Notes: generated by a model not told the origin, from the sequence alone. A stretch of 64,000 nt of DNA from Pelodera strongyloides (GCA_036852015.1 JAANDG010000003.1:1322001-1386000), one strand, 5' to 3'. Positions 45,427 through 57,330 are shown, counted from the stretch's first letter. Made by a program: numbers and translations.

Positions 45427-45578
45427 TTAAACACTTCCTAATTATTCATTGATTTTCTCTACTTTTGCTATATTCTCTAATTTTCTAGTTTACTGCAATG
45501 CAGCTTCTTTTTTTTATCTTAGTATTTTTAATTGAGGTGTTAGTTTATATTTTACTCATTTACTTATTTCCACTATTA
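45427..45578 (+). repeat. 3' direct repeat (pseudo-LTR) of the Penelope-like element
   Basis: Matches 40625-40776 over the full 152 bp, including an 8-T run. Confidence 0.85.
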
Positions 45579-46150
45579 CAGAATGGAACACAATTAGCAT
45601 ATAATTCATGGATATGCCGGATATGCGGTTGCCCAACCTCCAACCTCCAACATAGATTTGAGAAACTAAGTGCGTGCAAATGATATTTTCTTCTAATGAT
45701 AGTTACCAGTTATAACCCTACACTTACAATTAGATGTTTACTGGAAAACTTTACTGTGATTCAACGTTAGTCAGAGGATTAGGAGGTCCTATTGAAATTC
45801 AACAGAAAAACAATAATTTAAAACGGACAATAATAAAAATTTATTTTCCACGTCCTGATTAATCCATTTGGTAAAAGGTGACAAATTCAATATAATGTTT
45901 GCACGATGATTGCAGGATACTTTGAAACCCTTTTCTTTTTGTTCAAACAGATACTTTATGCCGACAGAACTTGTATTCAGACAGAACTGCTATAACTGAA
46001 CAATGTCAAAGTAGCTCAGAGCCATAACACAAAGAAAATAGGGACCTAGCATCAGAACCGCCCTCCGCCCGCAGGAGTCTGCATGCGCTACATAGCTAAA
46101 CTAGTTTGAATTTAGAGTAAGGTTAATTGTTTGTGTGAAACCATTTTCTT
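45579..46150. other. Intergenic, nothing recognised
   Basis: A TTTATGCCGACAGAACTTGTA block at about 45957 recurs at 46752. No gene. Confidence 0.35.
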
Positions 46151-46348
46151 ATGAATATTCAGAATCAAGAGTTCGTTGTTGTACCGTATAGTACCGAACC
46201 GGCATCTCAACTTCAAGAGTTGACAAAAAAATCAAAAGAAACAAAAGAAAGAGAGCAGAAGAAAGAAAGTATGCTTATATTTATCCTTATCGCCGTCGTG
46301 GTGTCTTCAGCTGTAACTTCCACTACTTTGATGATGAGCGTATTCTAA
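46151..46348 (+). CDS. Small single-pass membrane protein ORF, 65 aa, unrecognised
   Basis: ATG-started frame with a polar N-terminal half, a strongly charged Lys/Glu segment (about 26-40) and a C-terminal hydrophobic stretch (41-65, LIFILIAVVVSSAV core). This is the layout of a tail-anchored protein. It is a single exon with no family match known to me, and a TTAA element starts 20 bases after the stop. It could be a real microprotein, an exon of a larger gene, or chance. Confidence 0.3.
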   Translation: MNIQNQEFVVVPYSTEPASQLQELTKKSKETKEREQKKESMLIFILIAVVVSSAVTSTTLMMSVF

Positions 46349-46367
46349 AGTAATCAACGATTAACTG

Positions 46368-46736
46368 TTAAAGCGAATGTCAAGCCTGATTCACAGATAT
46401 TCTATAACACGCTGTCACAAAATACCGTAGTTTAAAAAATTTCTCTCGCGCCCTCCTCTTTTTCTTTGCTGACTTAAAACATTTCTCTTGCGCCCTCCTC
46501 TTTTTCTTTGCTGTCTAACAGCCTCGTAAATTCGAACGGTCCTGTGGACAGAGAATAGGCTGATTTTGTCCAAATTACCAGAATCCCATATTGAAGGAGT
46601 TTTTTGGAGGGGTTTGAAATTGTTTTTCTTCTTATATGAAAGTTTTTGTTTATTTTTATTTTCACTTTCCTTACCTTCAAAACATAAGCTTTTTTTTTGA
46701 GCCCAACATGAAAAACCGGCTTGACATTCCCTTTAA
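46368..46736. mobile_element. TTAA element, 369 bp (AGCGAAT/ATTCCCT ends)
   Basis: TTAAAGCGAATGTCAAGCC to GGCTTGACATTCCCTTTAA. Outside it a TCAACGATTAACT direct repeat occurs on both sides. Inside, a CTCGCGCCCTCCTCTTTTTC block occurs twice. Confidence 0.65.
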
Positions 46737-46759
46737 CGATCAACGATTAACTTTATGCC

Positions 46760-48599
46760 GACAGAACTTGTAGTCAGAGAGAACTCTTCACTCTTGCTAT
46801 AAAGTGTTTGACTCATACACATAAGCTTTTCTTCATGGCAGTGCAAATAGTTCATTATTATTCCCTAACTCGCCACCACATACGTTCTGGGATTTATGCC
46901 CTCTACATAATGGAAACTATTAGCTTCGTTGATCTTTATTATTCCGATTCCGACACACTAAAACGCACTTTACGGCTGGACAGGCTTTCAGCGTTTGAGC
47001 GAAATATTTGGTGAAAGGGGACCATGATGCACTACTTATGCTTATGGTTACCTCTTGATGGAATACTTAAATCATGGTTAGTCTGGAAATACTCAGCAAC
47101 TCTTTCGGTCAAAATATGTCACCATTTGAATAACGAATAGTTTTCGTTTGCCCACCTCCCAAGTGGCGTGGCTATATTTCAGCTTTCTCTCGAAAACAAC
47201 CCATAAATGCTAAAAATTGTCAGCGCTCGCATGTTTAGAACGAAGTACTAGTAAGCCGGTCATAACGTGTGTACCACGTCATCAATAACAATATTTTTAT
47301 GGCCAATATCTCTGGAGCGCACTACTTCGGTAGACCAGAGCGGACTGCAGGGACCCCTTCGGAGCCGTGAAGAACAGTCCTAGCTTTAACCTTTTAAGTC
47401 GCATGTAATTGTAGAAACATTACCTAAATGTTTGTATTGCAGTGCCGTCGCTACTATCCATTTAACATTTCAATTAAATTTCAAGACCAATATTATTATC
47501 GCGGCGCTACTATCTATTACCATAACGCAACGTCATCCATAACAATATTAATACGTCACTGCGATACCGCACCTACAACATTAGCAAAATACATTTTCAG
47601 CCTAATTAGATGTTACAAAGTTTATATAAAATATAGAGTGCTAGATCGTGCACTGTTATTTTTTTTCAGTTGGTTCGAGGCGGTGCAGATAATTTAATGT
47701 TTAGCTGATTTTTATTTCTATTAGCATAAACTGAGTTTATGTAACTTACATTACTTAACTTGTGGAATGTTTACATAATTAGTTTACGTAACTTGTTAGG
47801 GGTAACACAACCTATGTTTAAATACATATTTATTTAGATGTGTTTCACTCTGTTCATATTCATATTATTCATCTACAGTATTGTCGTGAACTCAGGCTCA
47901 GGGAAATATTTGAAACATCGCCCGTCCAATTCCAATACACACATTTTATAAAACTTCAAATATAATACGTGATCACCCATGTGATACGAGAGCGTAAAAT
48001 TTAAAATTGTCAAAAAAAAGCTCAATCCAATTTTGACCATTCCAATAGAAAAAAACACTCCCAAAAGCAAATACTGTGGCTTGAATTGTGAATGAAAATG
48101 ATAGATTTTTATTGAATTTTTGTGATGTTCCGATCAAAAGAAATGTTTTCATGAGTGTAGTTTTGTCATGTGAGCTTTTAGACGCTCTAAAAGAAGCCGT
48201 TAATACATTTGACAAAGAAATATATACCAAGTTTACTTGCCGCTTTAAACATTTTCAAAATAAATGATCTTGAATGGGGTTTTCTCAGCTTTCCATTCAA
48301 AATATTTGTCAAAAGACTTTTCAGACAAAACTTACGCTATGCTGTTCAATGTTCCTAATACTTGTTGTGTTATGTTATTACAAGACGGCTATCTCCGCCT
48401 GACTTTTGATACTTCGAAGTTCTCACGAAATATGGGCATTCTTATATGAAACGTCTGAAGCGTATATTCCAAAATTGTTGTAATAAGCTTCAATTGCGTT
48501 CACTTTGGAGTTGTTGGACTACTTATACCAAAAGTAGAACAAACGTTTCAGACATACAAAAGCATCAAACAATCATACTTTACTCCTTTATATAATAAC
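46760..48599. other. Intergenic, nothing recognised
   Basis: AT-rich. Open frames at 46808, 47428 and 47973 show no motif, splice or codon evidence. A GCTTTAAACATTTTC at 48242 may be a lone TTAA element end. Confidence 0.3.
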
Positions 48600-49016
48600 C
48601 AGCCGGCTACGCCGCCCGAGGCGACTTTCTAGTAAATTTATTTTATGCATACGTGAAACGTAGATTGAAAATCAGTTAAAAAAATTAGGGCAAGGACCAT
48701 ATGCTAAAATCCTCGCTTCGTCCCTTCTTTTGCAGCTCTAGATTTGCATGGTCTTTGTAGTTCACACTTCACACCTAGTACTTTGAGCGCCGCGGAAACG
48801 CCCGAACGATACACCACACATATTCCATATATGCAGCCTTTTTTGGATGTTTGTGAGAGGGGCGCTCGGGAAGTGAGATGGCTCAGTGCACGGGAACGTG
48901 AACTACTGAACCAATCCTACAACCTGAGCGTAACGCACATCATCCAAACGTACACTCAAACAAACGCACAAACAAACAAACAAAGCTCCCAACTTTATAT
49001 AATAAGATATTTGTTT
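48600..49016 (+). repeat. Repeat family L (copy 1), Helitron-like candidate
   Basis: Starts with a GC-rich hairpin-like block (GCCGGCTACGCCGCCCGAGG) followed by TTTCTAGT and ends CCAACTTTATATAATAAGATA. It matches 52684-53096 in opposite orientation over about 410 bp. A third GACGGCTCCGCCGCC block is at 50318. A hairpin followed by CTAG-T recalls Helitron 3' ends, but no Rep/helicase is seen and the call is tentative. Confidence 0.5.
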
Positions 49017-49030
49017 ATATTGGTGAGGAA

Positions 49031-49101
49031 ATGTTCTCTCTCTCTGCTCGCTCTCTACTCTCTCTCTCCCTCTCTCTCTCTCTGTGCTCTCTCCCTCTCT
49101 G

Positions 49102-49198
<97 letters not shown>

Positions 49199-49202
49199 AT
49201 CT
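49031..49202 (+). repeat. (TC)n microsatellite, about 170 bp
   Basis: Nearly pure CTCT with a few TG/TA/TTT breaks; abuts the AT-rich end of repeat L copy 1. Confidence 0.95.
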
Positions 49203-49941
49203 CAAAGATCATACAATTTTGCTTACCTTTGTGAGACGCTGAGCAAAAATAAGTCATATCTCTCTGGTAAATACATCCACGAGAACTCGACAATGTTTGC
49301 ATTTAATTTAAAGCTAATGAAACGCTCGAATTTTTTTATTTCCTTTGTTAGATGAGGGTCACCGGTTTTTGGTCAAATGTAGATGGTTCTTCGGTGTTTG
49401 CCCGTCCGTTTTTCTTTAATTTGGTTTAGTTTTCGGACATTCTTTATTGCGTTCGCAGAAGGCTTTTTGAATCCTATTCTTTGTTCCACTAACTTCTAGA
49501 TTCTAGATGGCATTTTTCATACGATCACCAAACGTCAGCTATGTAATTTTTCAAGTGAACGACCACACTTTCTAAAAACGCTTCTGTACTCACGCCGCTT
49601 GCACGCGAACAGCTCTAGACGAAATGGTGCGAGTACGCCGCTTGCCCGCCAATTTTCTCGTTGTTTATGCAAGTTTTCGGCTCCGATTCCTTTTTTGACA
49701 GGTCTGGGATCTATGTCTACGATATGCACGTATTTCGTATTGTATCCCTTTAAAGTTTGATTGGATTCGGTAAAACTTCCTGTCTCTCCAGTCGCCACTG
49801 GGTCGTTCGTAAATGCATGGCTGAACTTTTACTCGAAACAACTTTTCCGAAAAAACACCTGACAGAAATTCAGCTTTTGATGCCATTTCGCAAATTTACT
49901 TCACGAAAGTGTCGGCCTCTTTTAATAAAGCTTTAGCTAAG
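49203..49941. other. Intergenic, nothing recognised
   Basis: No gene signals. A GCCGCTTGCNCGCNAA motif occurs twice (49590, 49640). Confidence 0.3.
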
Positions 49942-50111
49942 TTAAAGCAGTATAACAGCCGGTTTTTGAAACGTATGCACGTATGCACGTAGTACATGCA
50001 AATAACTAGGCGATACTCGCCATTTTCAGTCTAATTATATTCATTCGCAAACGACACGTGGGAACGCAATTCTTCAGAATACGTTTCAAGAACCGGTCTA
50101 TATCGCTTTAA
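49942..50111. mobile_element. B-family TTAA MITE (B11)
   Basis: Runs TTAAAGCAGTATAACAGCCGG to AACCGGTCTATATCGCTTTAA. Confidence 0.75.
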
Positions 50112-50654
50112 GACTATACACCGTAAGTTAAGACGCCTTACCTATGCGCCATATCTAAATCAGCGCCATATTTTAAAAAAAAACCGACGCTCTGTATTCG
50201 CAATCACTCTTATTTGGTTTGAATGTAATCTTCTCAGATACTATTTTTGCATGAATCACTCACTTACTGCTTATTTTCAATGTAAAACAAAGTTTAGACA
50301 ATTATGATGGAGCCAGACGGCTCCGCCGCCTGAAACGTAGATGTAAATTTTGTGAATTGACAACTACATCTACATGTTCCTTTTCACAATGAGTTTCGAT
50401 TGAGCTTGACACCCTTTTTATACTGCGACACATTTTAATCGAACTTCCGTAACGCACAGACTGCTAGCGCAAATTACATTTACTTATTTATATAATAAGA
50501 TTAGATAATTATGATATACATTCGTCTAGTAAAAGCTTCACATTTGGATTCTGTAGTCGTCGACCAGTGGAAATATGTTTCAGTTAGTTCACTTCCTGAT
50601 TAGTTCACTTCGCTAGCGATTGAGCACTTTTTTGCTCCGGCACCGTAAATGCTA

Positions 50655-50760
50655 CCAATGGTCGGTCCGGGGTAGGAGTTGAACCGACGAGCCGCAGTGC
50701 CTACGCTGCTCTTGAGATAACAACTTAGGCACTGCGCCACCCGCCCCCCCCCCCCCCGTA
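50655..50760 (-). repeat. tRNA-like sequence with adjoining C-run
   Basis: On the minus strand, A box TGGCGCAGTGCC and B box GGTTCAACTCC with a longer middle part, as in tRNA-Leu/Ser-type heads. The plus-strand C-run at 50743-50757 abuts its 5' end. It is a tRNA-derived repeat rather than a proven tRNA. Confidence 0.4.
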
Positions 50761-51087
50761 AATCATAATGCTCTCAACTTCACGTGACTCAAATTCGCTG
50801 AGAAAATCTTTGCCTTTCATACCCAAGGATTGAAGTTGAACCCTAATTCAATTTTCAATTTCTCACGCTTTTCATAAATTAAGTTCACATGAGAGGGTGT
50901 CGTTGTCCAAAAAATCTTCTGCTTGCCAAATACCGCCTCTGGAATTAAGCCGCTCTGATTGTAAGCAATTTTTTAAATTTAAGTTTGGCTGTTTTATAAT
51001 TATGGGGACTATTTTCTAAAAGTACTTGAACTTATCAGTCACGATGTTTTTGTGAAGGAAAACATCCTGTCCACTAATTTTCAAGAT

Positions 51088-51257
51088 TTAAAGCGAAATA
51101 CCGGCCGATTTTTGAAACGCATCGTGGACAGTTGCATTCTTATGCATTTATGCTAACTGGGGTCGATTTTATCCCAATTTACGTACTTTTGCATAAGCTG
51201 CATATGAATGATGGTGTACTCGATGTGTTTCAAAAACCCGTTGGTATTTCGCTTTAA
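51088..51257. mobile_element. A-family TTAA MITE (A11)
   Basis: Runs TTAAAGCGAAATACCGGCC to CCCGTTGGTATTTCGCTTTAA. Confidence 0.85.
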
Positions 51258-51974
51258 ATGCAATAGTTCAAGACGCAAATTGACACTTGTAATGTTTTCG
51301 AGAGACGAGCGTCGGCGACTCTATTTAATTGTTTTATCCCTTGGTCTCAAATTGTAAGATGACGTAGATCAAGTTCTAATTGCTAATTGTTTAGTAGAAT
51401 GTTGAAAATCCTGAGAATTACCGTTCTCCCACACTAACACTTCCCAGAATTTCACAGTTGGCCAGGTCTCGTGCTGGAATTCTCATATTATTAAAACAAC
51501 TTTGGCGAAACACCTTCTTCAACATTTCAACATTTATTAGCATAAGCACACACCCATATGGGTGGAAATCAATAGAAGTATCAATAAACAAAATAATAAT
51601 GAGAAGTAAAGTACAAATTAATAAAATAACGATGTATCAACAACAACAACAAGCAACAATATTAACAATTTAAGCATAACAATATAACAGTCAGAAATTC
51701 AACCAATAGTAACATAATATCAAAGCGAATATAAGTAAGGATGACCAAGTGAGACCTGCCCACGTCTAACTTGGGGGGATAGCACGAAATGTTTCACGGA
51801 ATATTATTTGTTGTAAGGCCTCCCCAAGTCTTACAATTGTAAGGCGCATAATACTACTACTACCGTACTACCAGTACGCGTAAAATGAAGTGAATTGAAA
51901 CCGAGTTTGGCTGCATTTTTTGTTGCGAAACAGATTCTTGTGGTTCTGGATTCCACGTGACAACTCCCTAACGT
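51258..51974. other. Intergenic, nothing recognised
   Basis: AT-rich with a (CAA)n-like patch at 51638-51655. No gene signals. Confidence 0.3.
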
Positions 51975-52165
51975 TTAAAGTGGTCTGACAGGCGATTTGT
52001 GAAATGATGCTGGGCAACCGCATTCATATGTATTGTATGCAAACTGTGGCCTAATCGTGTCATCCGAGCGATAGCTTTTGTCTATTCGCGCAGTCATTTG
52101 CATATAATACCGAAAAGCAGTTATCCAACAGGCGTTTCGCAAACCGGATGTTATATCCATCGTTT
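51975..52165. mobile_element. B-family TTAA MITE, diverged (B12)
   Basis: Left TTAAAGTGGTCTGACAGGCG. The right arm GCAAACCGGATGTTATATCC is followed by a decayed end. Confidence 0.6.
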
Positions 52166-52683
52166 AGACACACAAAAAGGACAGCATCAATTATGTTTTT
52201 TGCATCTACTCATTCCTTACGTGCGTGTCCGTATATAGCCCAGACGTCGTTAGTTCGTATGGGCGTAAAGTGTTTGCTTATTAAGGGCACTGAGCCGTGC
52301 GCAACTTCATATTTCATATTTGCCAGCTATATTAGAAAACTAATATTTGGTTATTTGGCAGTGCACCTACGACCTACGTGGGAGAAAGTTAAAATTGGTT
52401 TCACCGACTATCTCTTCTTAATTTTAATTTGTTTATAGTCTTGCGTTTCATTTAAGTCGGATCGGCGCAATCCTATGAAAGATGTGCCGGAGGTGCGCCA
52501 CGGGTGTGCGAAAGCGAAAAGTGTACAATGCCAGAAGGCACAACTGCGACGCTCATAAGGCGCACTTATGGCGCACACTCAGCGTGCTAGTAAGCACTTT
52601 CAAAATTGTCATATTGCCGATTTCATATATTCATAGTTACACCTAGTTACTTAACAGTTATTTCTTCTAAACGTAAACATGTC
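52166..52683. other. Intergenic, nothing recognised
   Basis: GTGCGCCA-type words at 52490-52580 as in 330-400 and 38600-38650. No gene. Confidence 0.3.
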
Positions 52684-53096
52684 TATCTTATTATATAAAG
52701 TTGGGAGCTTTGTTTGTTTGTTTGTTTGTTTGTTTGTTTGATTGTTTGATTGAGTGTTTGGATGATGTGTGTTACGCTCAGGAAGTAGGATTGGTTCAGT
52801 AGTTCATGTTCCCATGCACTGAGCCATCTCACATCCCGAGCGCTCCTCTCACAAAAGTCCAAAAAAGGCTGCATATACGGAAAGTGTGTGGTATATCGTT
52901 CGGGAGCGTCCGCGGCGCTCAAAGTACTTCGATTAAAATACAAAGAAAATGCAAATCTAGAGCAACAAAAGAAGCAATAAAGCGAGGATTTTAGCATATG
53001 CTAATTTTTTGAATCACTTTTGAATCCACGTTTCACGTATGTATGAAATAAAAATGTACTAGAAGGTCGCCTCAGGCGGCGCAGCCGTCTGGTGTT
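52684..53096 (-). repeat. Repeat family L (copy 2), inverted
   Basis: Reverse complement of 48600-49016 at roughly 85% by eye. The AT-rich end TATCTTATTATATAAAG and the GGCGGCGCAGCCGTC end are both kept. It contains (GTTT)n at 52715-52755. Confidence 0.6.
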
Positions 53097-54218
53097 TATA
53101 TCATTGAACCAACTCGAAGCAACGTTCTCAAGACTTTTTTCCCCTTAATTCAGTTTTCATTTTTTTATTGCACGGGTACATTTCGTGCCCAGTTGAGTGT
53201 GAGAATGCATAATACAAAGACAAAGCCAGATATTTTTTTGTTCAAAGCTACGAAATAAAGCCCTTAGAATTTTGGTAATGCTAATCCTTTTTTTACCAGA
53301 TCACGTTGTTCAGCGAAACTAACCATGAATGTGCACGTATTTCGCCTAAGTCTTACTATCCCTGTCAGATGATCTAATTGAAAGGTTGTAAATTGTTTAT
53401 TGATACGTACATCGAATATATGCAATCAAAAGGATTCCCTAACAAAGACGAAGGTAAACCTTCAGAACTTATACTAGTCCACTAATCGAATTGATAATAT
53501 ACATATGAGCAATTCTTTTCTTTAAGAAAAATGTTTATTGTAAGTTTAGTTAGCAAGTCCCATTTTGATCCAAACTTTGTGTTTCTTAATCTTGTGGTCT
53601 AACATGAGATCATCAGCTACTCGAGTTTCTGCAGAAAAAAACGCAACAAAAAGCAAAATCTCCGTGTTCTATAATGTTTGCGTAAAATCTCCAATTTCTA
53701 TTCAGCTGCATGTATTTTGAACGCAAACCTTGCGCACAAACTCAGTTCATTAAATGACAAACAGTTTTTAGTTTTTTGTATAACGTTTTTCTTTGTCCTT
53801 GTTTTTTTTTCTTAAGCATTTTCTTGTATTAGTTGGGGCCCTTGTTAGTAGGAACTGTTGTGAAGCGGTTCGTCTTAGGGTATCCTTTTGATTGCATATA
53901 TGTATATGTTTTGATGTATGTATCAATAAACTATTCACTAACTAAGCAATTTCGGTGATCTGGGTGATCTGCATGAATTTAGCTAATCTGTAACAATTTT
54001 TGAGAAAATCACCCAAGCATTATTTGTCTTTTGATATTCAGTTTTACCCTTCAGTTAATAATTCTAAACCACTAAACCTAATAATTATATTTCGTCCGTG
54101 GAAAAATGATTTTACATATTCAACATAATTTATCATTGAGCTGCTCTTATATATTACTGATCTTGATTGATGTTCAAAGAAAGCTGCAACTCCTAAATAA
54201 TTCGATCACTTCAAATAA
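53097..54218. other. Intergenic, nothing recognised
   Basis: AT-rich without gene signals or recognised repeats. Confidence 0.3.
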
Positions 54219-54252
54219 GCTTAGGCTTAGGCTTAGGCTTAGGCTTAGGCTC
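54219..54252 (+). repeat. Interstitial telomere-like tract (TTAGGC)n
   Basis: Five perfect TTAGGC units plus one CTCAG variant. Confidence 0.9.
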
Positions 54253-54486
54253 AGTGGTGTCCCTTTCATATCTCATTTGTACATGAACCTTTACACATAG
54301 GAAGGAATCCGAAATTCGCCAGACCACAGTGTTTACTTAATCTTTATTAGACCTTTTTCTGGAGCAAACATTCATATGTCGTATCTCCCGATTCAGTATT
54401 TTCAGCGCATCGCATAATTATAAGCAAAACTGAACTCTAAAACCAAACCTTGCTTGCTCACGTTACCAGTTCATAGGAATATAGGA

Positions 54487-54700
54487 AATGGGTGAACCCA
54501 TTTGGTGACGGTTCACTGGTTTTTTCATGGGCCAACCCATTTGGTGTCCTGACCATGTGGAGAACCAAGTTTCATCGAAAACCGTCATCAACTGGTCAAC
54601 AAATTTTCATGAACCAGTCACCAGGTGGTTTTTTCGGCAAAAACCATTTGGTGACGACCCAACGACGGTTTTTCTGTGGTTTCGGCAATTATTTGATTTT
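54487..54700. repeat. Repeat family K (copy 3)
   Basis: Same order of CCCATTTGGTGACGG, AAAACCGTCATCAACTGGTCA and AACCATTTGGTGACG blocks as at 39672-39885. Confidence 0.7.
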
Positions 54701-55826
54701 CCTGTGTTACCACTCTTGGTCAGGACAGACAAGGTCGCCATGTGGTCACGGAAAGGTTTGGCCCCCTCCCTCACCCTCACTATTCAAAATCCACTATTTA
54801 TGATCTCTCTAACTTTGTGGATCGGCTTTTTTGTTGTATTTATGAGCAGTCGACTCAAGGAACACAGCTGCGCCTCACACTTGGTTTATGTGCTTGAATA
54901 TACTCAATTTGCAGTTTTCTGGTAATTATCCGGCAATTGTTGATCACTGGTCCTTGTATGCCAACCTTTATCCATATTTCTTTTTTCGTTGTAGTATGCT
55001 ATGCGTATACCCCTGCGTCGTCTTTCCATACTTATGTTACGTCTAGATGAGAAACATGTGAATGAAAACAATCACAAATAAGTTTTTTTTTTGCATAATG
55101 AGCTTCGAATCAGCTCGACACCCTTTTTATAAGCCGGCGGAACAATTTAGTTTAATGACTACCGTAATGTGAATGCTAGCGCACGCTACAGTTACTCTTT
55201 TATATCATAAGAAAGATATTGGTCATGTAAAATTGTTGCTAGTTATTTATTTTCGTGGAGTCCAAGTTCGGTGTTTGATCTAGCACATAAATAAATATGT
55301 GTACATACTATTGGTCACAAGCATATTAATTTGATTCCCATTTATCTTTTGAAAAAGGATAAATTCAAAATAAATATTGAATCAACCTTCATCTATTGAC
55401 AATTTTTCAATATTTGTACGATTTTGCTTCAAAACTGTTTTGAGTGTTTTGATGATGATTATACACAAGTAGTTTATAGCGAAAAGTTTATAGCGAATGT
55501 ATGTTTATAGCGAATAAACCTCTGCGACCCCAAATAAGTAGTGTTTACGCTGAGGAAACTTGGCCGGTGCGCCGCCTCGATTTAGCCCGACGTGGCTGGG
55601 CCGCCACGCCTGGGCTCACCCGTTATTTTGTAGGCCGCGCACCGGCCCAATATTTTTCGCTGTAGTACTGTCGCGGTACGCCGCTCAACAAATATAAGTA
55701 TACTAAAAATAAGCGTTGAAAATAAGTTGTCATATCGCTATTTTCTTATACGACATTTTTAGTAGTTTTAGTATTTTATTCCCTGTTTTAATTATCTTCC
55801 AAATTACCTATTACCAAATTATCTAT
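54701..55826. other. Intergenic, nothing recognised
   Basis: A fragment at 55070-55200 resembles 50390-50480 (GAGCTTCGAATCAGCTCGACA; CGACACCCTTTTTATA), suggesting a repeat. No gene. Confidence 0.3.
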
Positions 55827-56006
55827 TTAAAGGAAAATACCGGCCGGTTTTTGAAACGCATCGTGGACTACTGAATTCTTACGTATTTATGCTAATTTAC
55901 TCGAATTTAGCTCAATTTTTTATTATAATTTATGTTTATTTGCATAAGCTGCATAAGCTGCAGGCGTCCAGATGCGTTCCAAGAACCTGCCGGTATTTCG
56001 CTTTAA
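55827..56006. mobile_element. A-family TTAA MITE (A12)
   Basis: Runs TTAAAGGAAAATACCGGCC to CCTGCCGGTATTTCGCTTTAA, with a short CATAAGCTG duplication. Confidence 0.85.
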
Positions 56007-56267
56007 CTATAACCAGCTTTTTTCACATTCTCTTTTGATTTAGATTGTTTAGATGTAAGCCAAAGTTGCAGAACGCTTTTCCAAAACAGACAATAGTTCC
56101 AGGAGACTTTCATCTAATTACATAAACAACGTTTGCAATTGCAAATATTGCCAAATAAAACAACAACAAAGCAAGTGCGCATGTGGCAAGGAAGTGAACT
56201 CCGTCAATCTAATTAAGACCTTTTGTCAAAAACAAACCTTTATTTCTTCATATTATGTCTCTTCTCT

Positions 56268-56269
56268 CC

Positions 56270-56310
<41 letters not shown>
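56268..56310 (+). repeat. (TC)n microsatellite
   Basis: TCTC tract of about 40 bp. Confidence 0.85.
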
Positions 56311-56311
<1 letters not shown>

Positions 56312-56585
56312 GTAAAAGTTTTTTAACGGACATAAACATTTACACGTCTACACCGCTCACTCCATAGAAAAGCGTATTTATTTTAAATGACATTTCAATC
56401 GATTACGTATCCGAATTCATAGTACGCTGGATATATTAACTGTGCTAAGGGTCCCCTTGCCAAAGTTTGATTCGATGCTCAAAAACAATTTAAGTTGAGG
56501 AAAAACTGATAAAAATGACCGTTTCTTCAGTTTGCGTACAATAGTATGCCTACATTAAGACAGAATTTTGAATTGATCGGTAGCG

Positions 56586-56763
56586 TTAAAAGCAGTATTG
56601 CTACTTTGGGAAATTTGCAAATGATTCCCATATCCTGTATGTCCTATGTAAATTTGGTGCCGTAACATTCGGACGTGCACCAAAAATTTGCATAGTATAC
56701 ATAGGATAGGATATGAGTATCATATGCAAATTTCTCAAAGTAGGTATAATACTACTGCTTTAA
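56586..56763. mobile_element. C-family TTAA MITE, diverged (C6)
   Basis: TTAAAAGCAGTATTGCTAC to GTATAATACTACTGCTTTAA around ATCCTATGTAAATTTGGTGCC-type arms. Confidence 0.65.
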
Positions 56764-57078
56764 TTAATAATTTAAACGCAAATGCATCCTCCAACTGTAC
56801 TGCGTATCCAAATTCTGAGTTTTTTCTAAACTCTACATTTAGATGCCAGTATTTGTCTAATTTCGTCCCTTTTTAAACTAGCTAAACTATGTAAACGTGA
56901 AAATATGAATAAATAACACGAACGTGGCACGTGTGTACATTTTTCACGCTCTGTTCCCTAGCAAACATTTGGGTGCAAAAATATGTGTAGTGGTCCTATT
57001 GTTCTTCCGCGCCTGTCATTTCTTTTTGTTTCTGTTTACAAAAATAGAAAACAAAATAAGACCTTTCCCACTTCTATA

Positions 57079-57174
57079 TTAAAGCGTTATAACACCTGGA
57101 TCATTCTCATCTGCATATAATGCATGGGTGGCAGTTATTCGACATTTTCACAACCGGCTGCTATCTCGTTTTAA
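57079..57174. mobile_element. B-family TTAA MITE, internally deleted (B13)
   Basis: TTAAAGCGTTATAACACC to AACCGGCTGCTATCTCGTTTTAA, only 96 bp. Confidence 0.5.
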
Positions 57175-57330
57175 ATCGGTTCGTCCAGCGTTCTCAGTAG
57201 GGAAGTTTCCGCTGCAAATGGATAACAAATGTTGCGTAAAGAAGGTTCTTTTGTTTTGCTCAAAAGAATTCAATTTCCGGTCAGAAATTATGGTTTCTTC
57301 ATGGCGCACAACGCTTCGCTTTCTGACGCC

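Larger units (their letters stand above)
40625..45578 (+). mobile_element. Penelope-like retroelement with N-terminal GIY-YIG (permuted type)
   Basis: About 4.95 kb between identical 152-bp direct repeats (40625-40776 and 45427-45578). Order: direct repeat; AT-rich spacer; 38-bp minisatellite (41052-41356); AT-rich spacer; GC-rich leader (41930-42120); one long ORF coding GIY-YIG nuclease then reverse transcriptase (42124-45089, split by a MITE); 3' non-coding part with hammerhead-like boxes; direct repeat. In canonical Penelope-like elements the GIY-YIG domain follows the RT. A permuted clade with the nuclease in front has been described in invertebrates (Naiad/Chlamys type), and this copy fits that. 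No target-site duplication was recognised outside the repeats. Identity of the direct repeats suggests recent insertion. Confidence 0.8.

Noticed and set aside
47973..48230. Minus-strand 85-aa hydrophobic frame
   Set aside because: No start context, splice or conservation evidence; AT-rich DNA often gives Phe/Leu-rich frames.
49015..49302. Glu-Arg and Leu-Ser repeat proteins
   Set aside because: Translations of the (TC)n tract.
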